A DNA stretch of 10,329 nucleotides, from positions 1 through 10,329 of the forward strand of contig CAOKJI010000032.1 of the NCBI GenBank assembly GCA_948468495.1, written 5' to 3'. This DNA is from an uncultured Dorea sp. Lineage in GTDB: Bacteria; Bacillota_A; Clostridia; Lachnospirales; Lachnospiraceae. Below the pieces are notes generated by a model that did no database searches, was not told where the DNA came from, and saw only the letters and a list, made by a program, of their open reading frames with translations. A program made the translations under genes and the position numbers. Shown piece by piece: positions 1-5,826 of this stretch (position 1 is its first letter; each line of letters opens with the position of its first letter).

Positions 1-185
1 TTTGGAACATGACAAAGGGTGATCCAGGCAATCGTACGGATACGCTGGTTACATACTTGTATAAATTGGCGTTCTATAATGGTAAGCAAGGACTTGCGGC
101 GGCTGTATCTGTGATTGGATTCCTGATTCTTCTGGTTTGTGCGATGGCTTATATGGTGGCAACCTTAAGAAAGGGGGATGAATAG
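1..185 (+). CDS. Sugar ABC transporter permease, MalF type (C-terminal fragment)
   Basis: Only the last 60 codons are present; the frame runs from base 3 to a TAG at 183-185 and the 5' part lies outside the window. The fragment begins WNMTKGDPGNRTDTLVTYLY, which fits the periplasmic-side loop before the last helix of MalF/UgpA-type CUT1 permeases (a GGP...T..L..Y-like stretch). It then has GKQGLAAAVSVIGFLILLVC, a final membrane helix, and a short basic tail (LRKGDE). These proteins form half of the membrane channel of a binding-protein-dependent sugar importer. The stop overlaps the start region of the next permease, the usual MalF-MalG order, so the two are surely one operon. The substrate cannot be told from this piece. 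Confidence 0.85.
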   Translation, partial: WNMTKGDPGNRTDTLVTYLYKLAFYNGKQGLAAAVSVIGFLILLVCAMAYMVATLRKGDE

Positions 186-186
186 T

Positions 187-1044
187 ATGAATAAAACCGC
201 TGATAATTCTATTAACGGCAAGAAGCTTCTGCTGCGAATCTTCCTGTATCTGGTTGTGTTTATTATTTGCGTAGTTATCTTGTATCCGTATTTTGCCATG
301 TTTTGTACTGCATTAAAGAGCCGTTCTGAGATATTCTCGGCAGATGGAACTGTTTTTCCGATTAAGTCATTGTGGTCTAACTTTGGGGATATCTGGAAGA
401 AGGCTCCTATGGCGAAATATATGCTTAATTCGATTCTGATAGCTGGAGGTTCTACATTAATTGCACTGCTTTGTGGTATTCCGGCAGCATATGCGCTGTC
501 CCGGATGAAGTTCAAAGGACAGACAGCCTTTCTGGGATTTGTTATCGTATCTCAGATGTTTGCGCCAGTAGTTCTTTTGATTGGTATCTATAAGGTTATC
601 ATGACATTAGGGCTGACAGACAGCATTCTTGGATTGGTTTTTATTAATGCAGCGTTTAATCAGGCATTTACCATCTGGCTGTTACGGGGAACTTTTATCG
701 GCATTTCTCCAGAAATGGAACAGGCGGCTAAGATTGACGGTTGTAACCGGCTTCAGGCAATGATTAAAATCCTGCTTCCTGTTGCGGCTCCGGGAATTGT
801 AACGACGCTCATCTTTGTATTTATTAATGCATGGAACGAGTATACGGTTGCCCTGACTCTGATTTCGACAGATACCAATAAGCCGCTGACAGTCGGCATC
901 AACATCTTTAATGGTTACAATATGATAGAATGGCAGTATTTGTTTGCGGCGTCTCTATTTGCAATCGTTCCTGTTGTAATCTTATTTGCCATTATCGAGA
1001 AGAATTTGGTAAGCGGTCTTGCTTCCGGTGGTGTGAAGGGTTAA
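187..1044 (+). CDS. Carbohydrate ABC transporter permease, MalG type
   Basis: Inner-membrane subunit of a CUT1 sugar importer, 285 residues with about six hydrophobic segments. The first is near residues 16-38 and the last is at the C-terminus, ending GLASGGVKG as is usual for MalG/LacG/AraQ-type proteins. The EAA loop that contacts the ATPase is clear: EMEQAAKIDGCNRLQAMIKI followed by LLPVAAPG, and then INAWNEY, a family hallmark. I chose ATG 187 because AAGGGGG at 171-177 is 9 bases upstream. An in-frame ATG at 178 directly abuts that site and would add only three residues. It is the partner of the partial permease upstream. The next gene is 444 bases away, so this is probably the last gene of its operon. 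No binding protein or ATPase for this pair is visible, and the substrate is unknown. Confidence 0.93.
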   Translation: MNKTADNSINGKKLLLRIFLYLVVFIICVVILYPYFAMFCTALKSRSEIFSADGTVFPIKSLWSNFGDIWKKAPMAKYMLNSILIAGGSTLIALLCGIPAAYALSRMKFKGQTAFLGFVIVSQMFAPVVLLIGIYKVIMTLGLTDSILGLVFINAAFNQAFTIWLLRGTFIGISPEMEQAAKIDGCNRLQAMIKILLPVAAPGIVTTLIFVFINAWNEYTVALTLISTDTNKPLTVGINIFNGYNMIEWQYLFAASLFAIVPVVILFAIIEKNLVSGLASGGVKG

Positions 1045-1081
1045 AAGCCCTGGTTATTGTATTAAGATGTAAAGCGAAAAA

Positions 1082-1157
1082 ACAGCAGTCCGGTCTCGGA
1101 GTATGCCTGGAAATTTGTTTGTGAATTTTCAGATATGTTTTAGAGATGGGCTGCTGT
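1082..1157 (+). other. Two-level stem-loop downstream of the first permease operon
   Basis: The outer stem pairs ACAGCAGTCC (1082-1091) with GGGCTGCTGT (1148-1157): ten pairs, one of them G-U. Inside it, CTGGAAATT (1107-1115) pairs with AATTTTCAG (1124-1132) around an 8-base loop: nine pairs, one of them G-U. It starts 38 bases after the permease stop. There is no run of T after it, so it is not a standard intrinsic terminator. It may protect the 3' end of the permease transcript or be part of a structured RNA. Confidence 0.5.
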
Positions 1158-1184
1158 ATATAACTGCGGCGGACAGATAAAATG

Positions 1185-1227
1185 ATGGGCATCTCGAAAG
1201 CCGGGGGGAGGCTTAAGAGACGCCCAT
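1185..1227 (+). other. Long imperfect hairpin
   Basis: ATGGGC (1185-1190) pairs with GCCCAT (1222-1227). After an A/C mismatch, TCTC (1192-1195) pairs with GAGA (1217-1220). After a GA/AA internal loop, AAGCC (1198-1202) pairs with GGCTT (1210-1214) around GGGGGGA. This gives fifteen pairs in three blocks. The sequence after it (GTTCTATTTG) is only weakly T-rich, so a terminator for the upstream operon is possible but not shown. Confidence 0.5.
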
Positions 1228-1239
1228 GTTCTATTTGCG

Positions 1240-1269
1240 GGTACCATCTGATATAAGGGATGATACCCT
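1240..1269 (+). other. 10-base inverted repeat before the nagB promoter
   Basis: GGGTACCATC (1240-1249) faces GATGATACCC (1260-1269) across a 10-base loop; nine of ten positions pair. No T run follows. It is the third dyad in the gap between the permease and nagB. It could be an operator or an RNA stem. Confidence 0.4.
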
Positions 1270-1333
1270 GCCAGGAGTATGCATCGTAATGCAATAGTTA
1301 TTATATTTCATTTTTCGCAAAAAAGCGTGTCAC

Positions 1334-1356
1334 AATTTGCACAAAAATTTGCACAA
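1334..1356. promoter_or_regulatory. Tandem AATTTGCACAA motif, candidate operator upstream of nagB
   Basis: AATTTGCACAA occurs twice, at 1334-1344 and 1346-1356, a 12-base period on the same strand. The core TTTGCACAAAAAT (1336-1348) recurs in inverted form at 2315-2327, upstream of the binding-protein gene. TTTGCACAAAAA recurs inverted at 8107-8118, upstream of nahK. The copies lie about 60-76 bases before the predicted transcription start, the usual place for an AraC-type activator. Binding by the regulator at 7059-7979 is inference. Confidence 0.55.
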
Positions 1357-1380
1357 TCGATTGTTTTGCTTTGGGCGTTA

Positions 1381-1409
1381 TTGCCTTGAAGTATAGATTT
1401 TGTTACATT
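1381..1409 (+). promoter_or_regulatory. Candidate nagB promoter with extended -10
   Basis: TTGCCT (1381-1386) and TACATT (1404-1409) are 17 bases apart, and a TG at 1401-1402 gives an extended -10. The -35 box is weak, which would suit activator dependence. The resulting leader of about 70 bases contains a short stem, TTTTGC (1435-1440) with GCAAAA (1461-1466), just before the ribosome binding site. Confidence 0.45.
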
Positions 1410-1488
1410 AACTTAAGAAAGACAGACAGGAATTTTTTGCTGCGGGTTATGTCAGGAACGGCAAAATTTCAATGAGGAGGTATATGTT

Positions 1489-2223
1489 ATGAAGATTTGT
1501 AAAGCGTCAGATTATAAGGAAATGAGCAGAAAAGCGGCGAAAATCATCGCGGCCCAGATTACGATGAAACCGGACTGTGTTCTGGGACTGGCAACCGGTT
1601 CCACACCCATCGGTCTTTATAAATATCTGGTAAAATGGTATCGGAAGGGAGATTTGGATTTTTCAGAGGTTACAACGGTGAACCTGGATGAATATAAGGG
1701 ACTGCCGAAGACGAATAATCAGAGTTATGACTTTTTTATGCGTGATAATCTGTTTGACCGGGTCAATATTGAGGCGTCTAATACGTATCTTCCGGATGGT
1801 CTGGCAGAGGATAGTGAATCCGAATGCGAGAGATATGAGAAGCTGATACGGAAACTTGGCGGGATAGATTTACAGCTTCTTGGAATGGGACACAACGGAC
1901 ACATTGGATTCAATGAGCCGGGGGAGGCATTTGATCTTGCCACACATTGCGTAGATTTGCAGGAGAGTACGATTCAGGCGAATAAGAGATTCTTTGAATC
2001 GGCGGATGACGTACCGAAGCAGGCGTACAGTATGGGAATTGGAACGATTATGAAAGCAAGAAAAGTGTTGCTGGTTGTAAGTGGGAAAGATAAGGCGGAA
2101 ACTCTTAAGAAAGCTCTTTATGGTCCGATTACACCAAAGGTTCCGGCTTCTGTTCTCCAGATGCACCCGGATGTTACAGTGGTGGCTGATGCGGCGGCTT
2201 TCTCCCAGATGGAGCAGGAGTAG
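1489..2223 (+). CDS. nagB: Glucosamine-6-phosphate deaminase NagB
   Basis: Cytoplasmic enzyme converting glucosamine-6-phosphate to fructose-6-phosphate and ammonia, the last step of amino-sugar breakdown. At 244 residues it is close to the short Bacillus-type enzymes. Visible motifs are LGLATGSTPIGLY (residues 32-44, phosphate loop), TVNLDEYKGL with the catalytic Asp67, and LLGMGHNGHIGFNEPG (130-145) with His138 and Glu143 of the catalytic triad. The third triad position is Asn136, where E. coli NagB has Asp; this is seen in Bacillus-type homologues. GAGGAGG at 1474-1480, 8 bases before the ATG, fixes the start. The binding-protein gene follows after 153 bases. The deacetylase supplying its substrate is nagA in the divergent unit at 9374, so the pathway is split between two transcription units of this locus. 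Confidence 0.97.
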   Translation: MKICKASDYKEMSRKAAKIIAAQITMKPDCVLGLATGSTPIGLYKYLVKWYRKGDLDFSEVTTVNLDEYKGLPKTNNQSYDFFMRDNLFDRVNIEASNTYLPDGLAEDSESECERYEKLIRKLGGIDLQLLGMGHNGHIGFNEPGEAFDLATHCVDLQESTIQANKRFFESADDVPKQAYSMGIGTIMKARKVLLVVSGKDKAETLKKALYGPITPKVPASVLQMHPDVTVVADAAAFSQMEQE

Positions 2224-2230
2224 TGTACAG

Positions 2231-2240
2231 ATTGCACAAT
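2231..2240. promoter_or_regulatory. ATTGCACAAT, short relative of the shared motif
   Basis: ATTGCACAAT lies 8 bases after the nagB stop and matches the core TTGCACAA of the candidate operator. It is short and may be chance. It lies about 80 bases upstream of the stronger copy at 2314-2330. Confidence 0.25.
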
Positions 2241-2313
2241 GCATAAACAGGAAAATACTGGTATCATAAAGAAAATATGCAGATAATACAAAATAAGAGC
2301 CTCATTAGACAAA

Positions 2314-2330
2314 GATTTTTGTGCAAAATC
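2314..2330. promoter_or_regulatory. Inverted copy of the shared motif, upstream of the binding-protein gene
   Basis: GATTTTTGTGCAAAATC is itself a dyad, with 6-base arms GATTTT/AAAATC around TGTGC. Its bases 2315-2327 are the exact reverse complement of TTTGCACAAAAAT at 1336-1348. It ends 46 bases before the ATG at 2377. I could not place a convincing -35/-10 pair here. TATAAA at 2359-2364 overlaps the ribosome binding site and is too close to the start codon. The gene may therefore be read mainly from the nagB promoter. Confidence 0.5.
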
Positions 2331-2376
2331 GTGAGACAATATTGAAAAGAAATTTTTGTATAAAGGAGGATGAATT

Positions 2377-3726
2377 ATGAAAAAGAGAACTCGTATTCTT
2401 TCCGCGCTGTTATGTACGGCTATGATAGCCGGCCTTACAGCATGCGGAGGCGGAGCCGGTGGAGACGGCGGAGAGAAGGACGCGAAGGATGACGGCGGAG
2501 ATGGTGGAAAGATTAAGCTGACATTCTCTACATCGGTGTATGTGGAAGAACCTCATCAGAAGGCAATTGACGGCCTGCTTGCAGCCTACAATGAGAAGAA
2601 TCCGAATGTTGAGATTGAAGTTCTGGGAGCAGGCTGGGACGGATATTGGGATAATATTACCAATGAGATTGTATCGGGGACGGCAAGCGATATGATTCAG
2701 GTGTATCCCGAGAATATTTCAACCTATCATGCGCTGAAAGAAGGCGGTACCTTTGTGAATCTGGACGATTATATGAGTGATGAGCTTAAGGGCAAGCTTA
2801 CCGGTCAGGATATGTGTGTAGTTGACGGCGAGACTCTGGCGATTTCAAGTTATGCATGGGGTACAACCGGTATTTTCTATCGTAAGTCTATGCTGGAAGA
2901 GAAGAAGATTGACCCGGCGTCAATTAAGACGCTGGATGATTTCCGGGAGGCAAGCTTAAAGTTTACAGAGGACGGCGGTTATGCGACGGCGGCTGTATCT
3001 GGAACTCATACGTTTACCATCAGCGAGTGGAGCCGTCTGATTGCAAGACCGGTTTCCGGCGGACTGTATTTTACGGATGATGCGGCAGGTCCTTATGACG
3101 CGGAGCATGTGAATGTGAATAACGAGGGCAATGTATGGGCAGCCCAGTGGTGGCAGGATTACATTCTGAAGGATAAGGCGGCTACGCTTGTAACCGATAA
3201 GAGCGAGACCAGAGAGATGTTCTGGAACGGTAAGATTCCTTTCTGTATGGATGGACCATGGTTTGTGGGTATGACCAGCGATGACATATTAGAGGATGTA
3301 GGGATTATTGCACAGCCGGATATTGTATATAACGGCGAGACCTATAAGCCGAATCCGACCAATTATCCGCTGGTTACTATGATTAATAAAGACTGCGAGC
3401 ATCCGGATGAAGCATATGCGTTCCTGGAGTGGATGACAAGCGACGAAGCTCAGGCAATCATTGCTGACTGTGGTATGATTCCGAGTAATACGGATTATTC
3501 TACCAGTGAAGATTATATTGCAAATCATGAGCTGGAGTATGCAATTGTTGACTTTATGCAGAATAACTACGTAGAACTTGTTGCAGATCCTAATATCCCT
3601 GAGCTGGGAGAGATTTCCCAGATTATGCTGGATGCGGGACAGAGGATGTTCTCGGAACAGGCTGCAGACGTTCAGACTGAGATGGATGATGCTCAGAAGA
3701 AGATTGAAGAGGTAATGAGCAGATAA
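2377..3726 (+). CDS. Sugar ABC transporter substrate-binding lipoprotein
   Basis: Extracellular, membrane-anchored receptor of the CUT1 importer encoded by the next two genes, 449 residues. The N-terminus has a basic start (MKKRTR), a hydrophobic core and the lipobox LTAC with the lipidated Cys23. A Gly/Asp/Lys-rich linker (about residues 24-46) follows and should tether the domain to the membrane. The mature part has the family-1 solute-binding protein pattern, for example FSTSVYVEEPHQKAIDGLLA with an N-terminal beta strand and helix, then AGWDGYWDNI. It also has several aromatic residues that commonly stack on sugar rings. AAGGAGG at 2363-2369, 7 bases before the ATG, fixes the start. Neighbouring nagB, nahK and nagA suggest an amino-sugar-containing oligosaccharide as ligand. 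That is inference, and the family alone does not give the substrate. Confidence 0.95.
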   Translation: MKKRTRILSALLCTAMIAGLTACGGGAGGDGGEKDAKDDGGDGGKIKLTFSTSVYVEEPHQKAIDGLLAAYNEKNPNVEIEVLGAGWDGYWDNITNEIVSGTASDMIQVYPENISTYHALKEGGTFVNLDDYMSDELKGKLTGQDMCVVDGETLAISSYAWGTTGIFYRKSMLEEKKIDPASIKTLDDFREASLKFTEDGGYATAAVSGTHTFTISEWSRLIARPVSGGLYFTDDAAGPYDAEHVNVNNEGNVWAAQWWQDYILKDKAATLVTDKSETREMFWNGKIPFCMDGPWFVGMTSDDILEDVGIIAQPDIVYNGETYKPNPTNYPLVTMINKDCEHPDEAYAFLEWMTSDEAQAIIADCGMIPSNTDYSTSEDYIANHELEYAIVDFMQNNYVELVADPNIPELGEISQIMLDAGQRMFSEQAADVQTEMDDAQKKIEEVMSR

Positions 3727-3776
3727 CAAGGAATCAGTTTGTTTAAAAGGATTTGTTTTAATTGAGAGGTTGTGTG

Positions 3777-3800
3777 AGAATGCCAGGTATCTGGCATTCT
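3777..3800 (+). promoter_or_regulatory. Perfect hairpin after the binding-protein gene
   Basis: AGAATGCCAG and CTGGCATTCT form a perfect 10-pair stem with a GTAT loop, 51 bases after the stop. No T run follows. Such stems between a binding-protein gene and its permeases typically protect the upstream mRNA end, so that the receptor is made in excess. That role here is inference. Its left arm TGCCAGGT can also pair with ATCTGGCA at 3882-3889 (one G-U). Confidence 0.6.
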
Positions 3801-3840
3801 TGCATATAACGAGTGTTTTAGGCTGTCCGCGAAATGATTG

Positions 3841-3870
3841 AAAATGCGGCAGCCATGTATCCGGCATTTT
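3841..3870 (+). promoter_or_regulatory. Second hairpin in the gap before the permease gene
   Basis: AAAATGC (3841-3847) pairs with GCATTTT (3864-3870). An alternative stem joins ATCCGGC (3859-3865) to GCCGGAT (3891-3897); it would exclude this hairpin and enclose the GAAGGAG at 3873-3879. That ribosome-binding-like site has no start codon at a fitting distance. The 219-base gap between the two genes holds no other coding feature that I can support. Confidence 0.4.
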
Positions 3871-3945
3871 GCGAAGGAGTAATCTGGCAGGCCGGATGCG
3901 GTGAAGATGAGTGAGAGGTTTCAGAAAGTGAGTGGAAGGTTGGAT

Positions 3946-4845
3946 ATGAATAAGAATAGAAAGTCAAAAAAGAATATGGAACCATACTTATTCCTTGCAC
4001 CGCTGCTATTGATATTGCTGGTTTTTCTGCTTATTCCGATTGTAAAGGCTGCGGCTATGAGCTTTCAGTATTATTATATTGTAAGACCCTCTGCCGACGG
4101 ACATTATTTTGTGGGGTTGGAGAACTACCAGAATCTGCTGGCTGATGCGAATTTCTATAATTCTGTGAAGGTAACAGTAATTTATATCCTGGTAACGGTA
4201 ATTGGAAGATATGTGCTTGGTTTTCTGTCAGCATTATTACTGAATACGCAATTTAAGGGACGAGGACTGGCGAGGGCTCTTGTGATTATTCCATGGGCTG
4301 TTCCGGAAGTTGTAGCGTGTCTGGTCTGGATGCTGATGTATGACCGGGATTTTGGTATTATTAATTTCCTGCTGAATAACGCGGGAATACTGTCGCAGAA
4401 CATTGCTTTTCTTCAGGATGTGAAGGTTGCCCTCCCAGCCGCTATGGTGGTTAATATCTGGAAGGGATTCCCGTTTGTAGCGATTATGCTTCTGGCAGGT
4501 ATGCAGAGTATTTCGGAAGATTTGTTTGAAGCGGCGGAAATCGACGGCGCCTCTTGGATTCAGAAGGTACGTTATATTGTGATTCCAGGGATTAAGTCGG
4601 TATCAACGGTAGTGTTCCTGCTATTGGTAATCTGGACGATTAAGGATTATGCGATTGCATATGTACTGGCTAAGGGCGGGCCTTCGAGGGCTACGGAGAT
4701 TCTGACGATCTTCATCCAGCAGACGGCGTTTAAGACCTTTGATTTTGGAAAAGCTGCTGCGGCCGGTATGCTGATGCTGCTGGTTTCGCTGGTATTTACA
4801 TTCTTCTATTTCAAAGCAGTGAACCGAGGGGAGGAGGATGTATAA
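3946..4845 (+). CDS. Sugar ABC transporter permease, MalF type
   Basis: Membrane subunit of the CUT1 importer, 299 residues. A basic N-terminus (MNKNRKSKKN) is followed by a strong hydrophobic helix (FLAPLLLILLVFLLIPIVKA), the external loop with GLENYQNLL typical of MalF/UgpA proteins, and further helices. The EAA loop is at DLFEAAEIDGASWIQKVRYI with VIPGIK, and the late KGGPSRATEIL segment is also a family mark. I prefer ATG 3946 because GGAAGG (3934-3939) lies 6 bases before it and the protein then begins like its homologues. An in-frame GTG at 3901 would add 15 residues but has no ribosome binding site nearby. Its stop shares a base with the next start (TAATG), so both permeases are translationally coupled. 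Confidence 0.94.
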   Translation: MNKNRKSKKNMEPYLFLAPLLLILLVFLLIPIVKAAAMSFQYYYIVRPSADGHYFVGLENYQNLLADANFYNSVKVTVIYILVTVIGRYVLGFLSALLLNTQFKGRGLARALVIIPWAVPEVVACLVWMLMYDRDFGIINFLLNNAGILSQNIAFLQDVKVALPAAMVVNIWKGFPFVAIMLLAGMQSISEDLFEAAEIDGASWIQKVRYIVIPGIKSVSTVVFLLLVIWTIKDYAIAYVLAKGGPSRATEILTIFIQQTAFKTFDFGKAAAAGMLMLLVSLVFTFFYFKAVNRGEEDV

Positions 4846-5687
4846 TGAAGACTAGAAAAACAGGAAAAGCTATCACGATTATTTTAACAATTATTGTATG
4901 TATTTTTGCATTGTTCCCCTTTATATGGATGTTGTCTACGTCGTTTAAGACTAATTCAGAGATTTATAATGAGGCGCCAAGCTTTATTCCAAAGGAGCCG
5001 ACGGCGTCCGGATATGTCAATATGTTTACAACGGAGACGTCTACCTTTAACTTTAAGCAGTGGGCGGCGAACAGTGTGTTTGTAGCATTTTTTACAACGG
5101 CATTTTCTATGATTATTGCTGTGCTTGGAGGATATGGGATTTCCAGATACCGGTTTAGGGGGCGCGGGGCGTTGTCCTATGTTGTTCTGACTACTCAGGT
5201 ACTTCCGGGTTCTCTGCTTATGATTCCGCTGTATATCATTATGGGGAATTTTAACCTGCTGGATACGAAGACAGGGCTGATGCTTGCCTACGTAACTTTT
5301 ACCGTTCCGTTCTGTACCTGGATGATGAAGGGATTCTTTGATTCGATTCCAATCTCGCTGGAAGAAGCGGCCCGGGTAGACGGTGCGGGTACGTTCCGCT
5401 GCTTTGCCACTGTAGTCCTTCCGCTGACGGTACCGGGTCTGGTGTCTACGGGGTTGTTTGCATTTATCAATGGCTGGAACGAGTATCTGTTTGCCAGTTC
5501 CTTTATGCAGAGCTATGGAAACTGGACGCTGCCGGTAGGTATTGCGAGTTTTAAGGGACAGTACGCTACGGACTGGGGAACGCTGATGGCAGGTTCGGTA
5601 TTGATTACGATTCCGGTTGTAATCTTATTCCTTGGTTTGCAGAAGCATCTGGTAGGAGGTATGACAGCCGGAGCTGTTAAGCAATAA
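4845..5687 (+). CDS. Carbohydrate ABC transporter permease, MalG type
   Basis: Second membrane subunit of the importer, 280 residues. It starts with a basic stretch and a helix (AITIILTIIVCIFALFPFIW). The hallmark WMLSTSFKTNSEI follows, then the EAA loop at SLEEAARVDGAGTFRCFATV and VLPLTVPGL, and INGWNEYLFASSF. It ends LVGGMTAGAVKQ, the usual MalG-type tail. The strong site GGGGAGGAGG (4828-4837) lies 7 bases before the ATG. No ATP-binding subunit follows, so the pair probably uses a shared MsmX/MsmK-type ATPase encoded elsewhere, as is known for many Firmicute CUT1 systems. It resembles the permease at 187-1044 in the same motifs but is clearly a separate paralogue. Confidence 0.95.
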   Translation: MKTRKTGKAITIILTIIVCIFALFPFIWMLSTSFKTNSEIYNEAPSFIPKEPTASGYVNMFTTETSTFNFKQWAANSVFVAFFTTAFSMIIAVLGGYGISRYRFRGRGALSYVVLTTQVLPGSLLMIPLYIIMGNFNLLDTKTGLMLAYVTFTVPFCTWMMKGFFDSIPISLEEAARVDGAGTFRCFATVVLPLTVPGLVSTGLFAFINGWNEYLFASSFMQSYGNWTLPVGIASFKGQYATDWGTLMAGSVLITIPVVILFLGLQKHLVGGMTAGAVKQ

Positions 5688-5693
5688 GAAGAG

Positions 5694-5712
5694 CAGAATG
5701 CATTTCATTCTG
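5694..5712 (+). other. Small hairpin after the permease gene
   Basis: CAGAATG (5694-5700) and CATTCTG (5706-5712) form a perfect 7-pair stem with a 5-base loop, 6 bases after the permease stop. No T run follows, so it is more likely an mRNA processing or stability element within the operon than a terminator. Confidence 0.4.
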
Positions 5713-5766
5713 GATGAATCTAAGGGTATGGGGCATATTGGAAGATCTTTTTGGTGGAGGACTCAA

Positions 5767-5826
5767 ATGCTCTGTGGAGATATGACGAGAAGAAAGGGCG
5801 ATAGTTATGGAATTGAAACAGATTAG
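5767..5826 (+). CDS. Possible 19-codon upstream reading frame overlapping the oxidoreductase start
   Basis: ATG 5767 sits 6 bases after GGTGGAGG (5753-5760), the strongest ribosome binding site in this gap. The frame encodes MLCGDMTRRKGDSYGIETD and stops at TAG 5824-5826, 20 bases inside the oxidoreductase gene in another frame. The oxidoreductase's own site (AAAGGG) is weaker, so coupling through this short frame is possible. The peptide resembles nothing I know, and it may simply be chance. Confidence 0.25.
   Translation: MLCGDMTRRKGDSYGIETD

Noticed and set aside
1182..1256. 24-codon frame starting MMGISKAGG with a CxxC near its end
   Set aside because: It has only a weak ribosome binding site (GGCGG), it coincides with the hairpin at 1185-1227, and nothing supports translation. 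It could be a gene remnant, but this cannot be shown from the sequence.
992..1294. 100-codon minus-strand frame across the permease end and the gap
   Set aside because: It overlaps the conserved permease C-terminus and the dyad structures, and has no recognisable protein features.
1045..1488. Riboswitch or ribozyme of known class (T-box, glmS ribozyme, cyclic-di-GMP) ahead of nagB
   Set aside because: I looked for the T-box AGGGTGGNACCGCG-like core, the glmS core and the GEMM core, and found none.
3289..3867. Open frame of 192 codons on the minus strand
   Set aside because: It is opposite the end of the binding-protein gene and the hairpin gap. It has no domain and no sensible ribosome binding site.
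3901..3945. GTG 3901 as start of the first permease of the importer
   Set aside because: No ribosome binding site lies at a suitable distance, while ATG 3946 has GGAAGG 6 bases upstream and yields the normal N-terminus.
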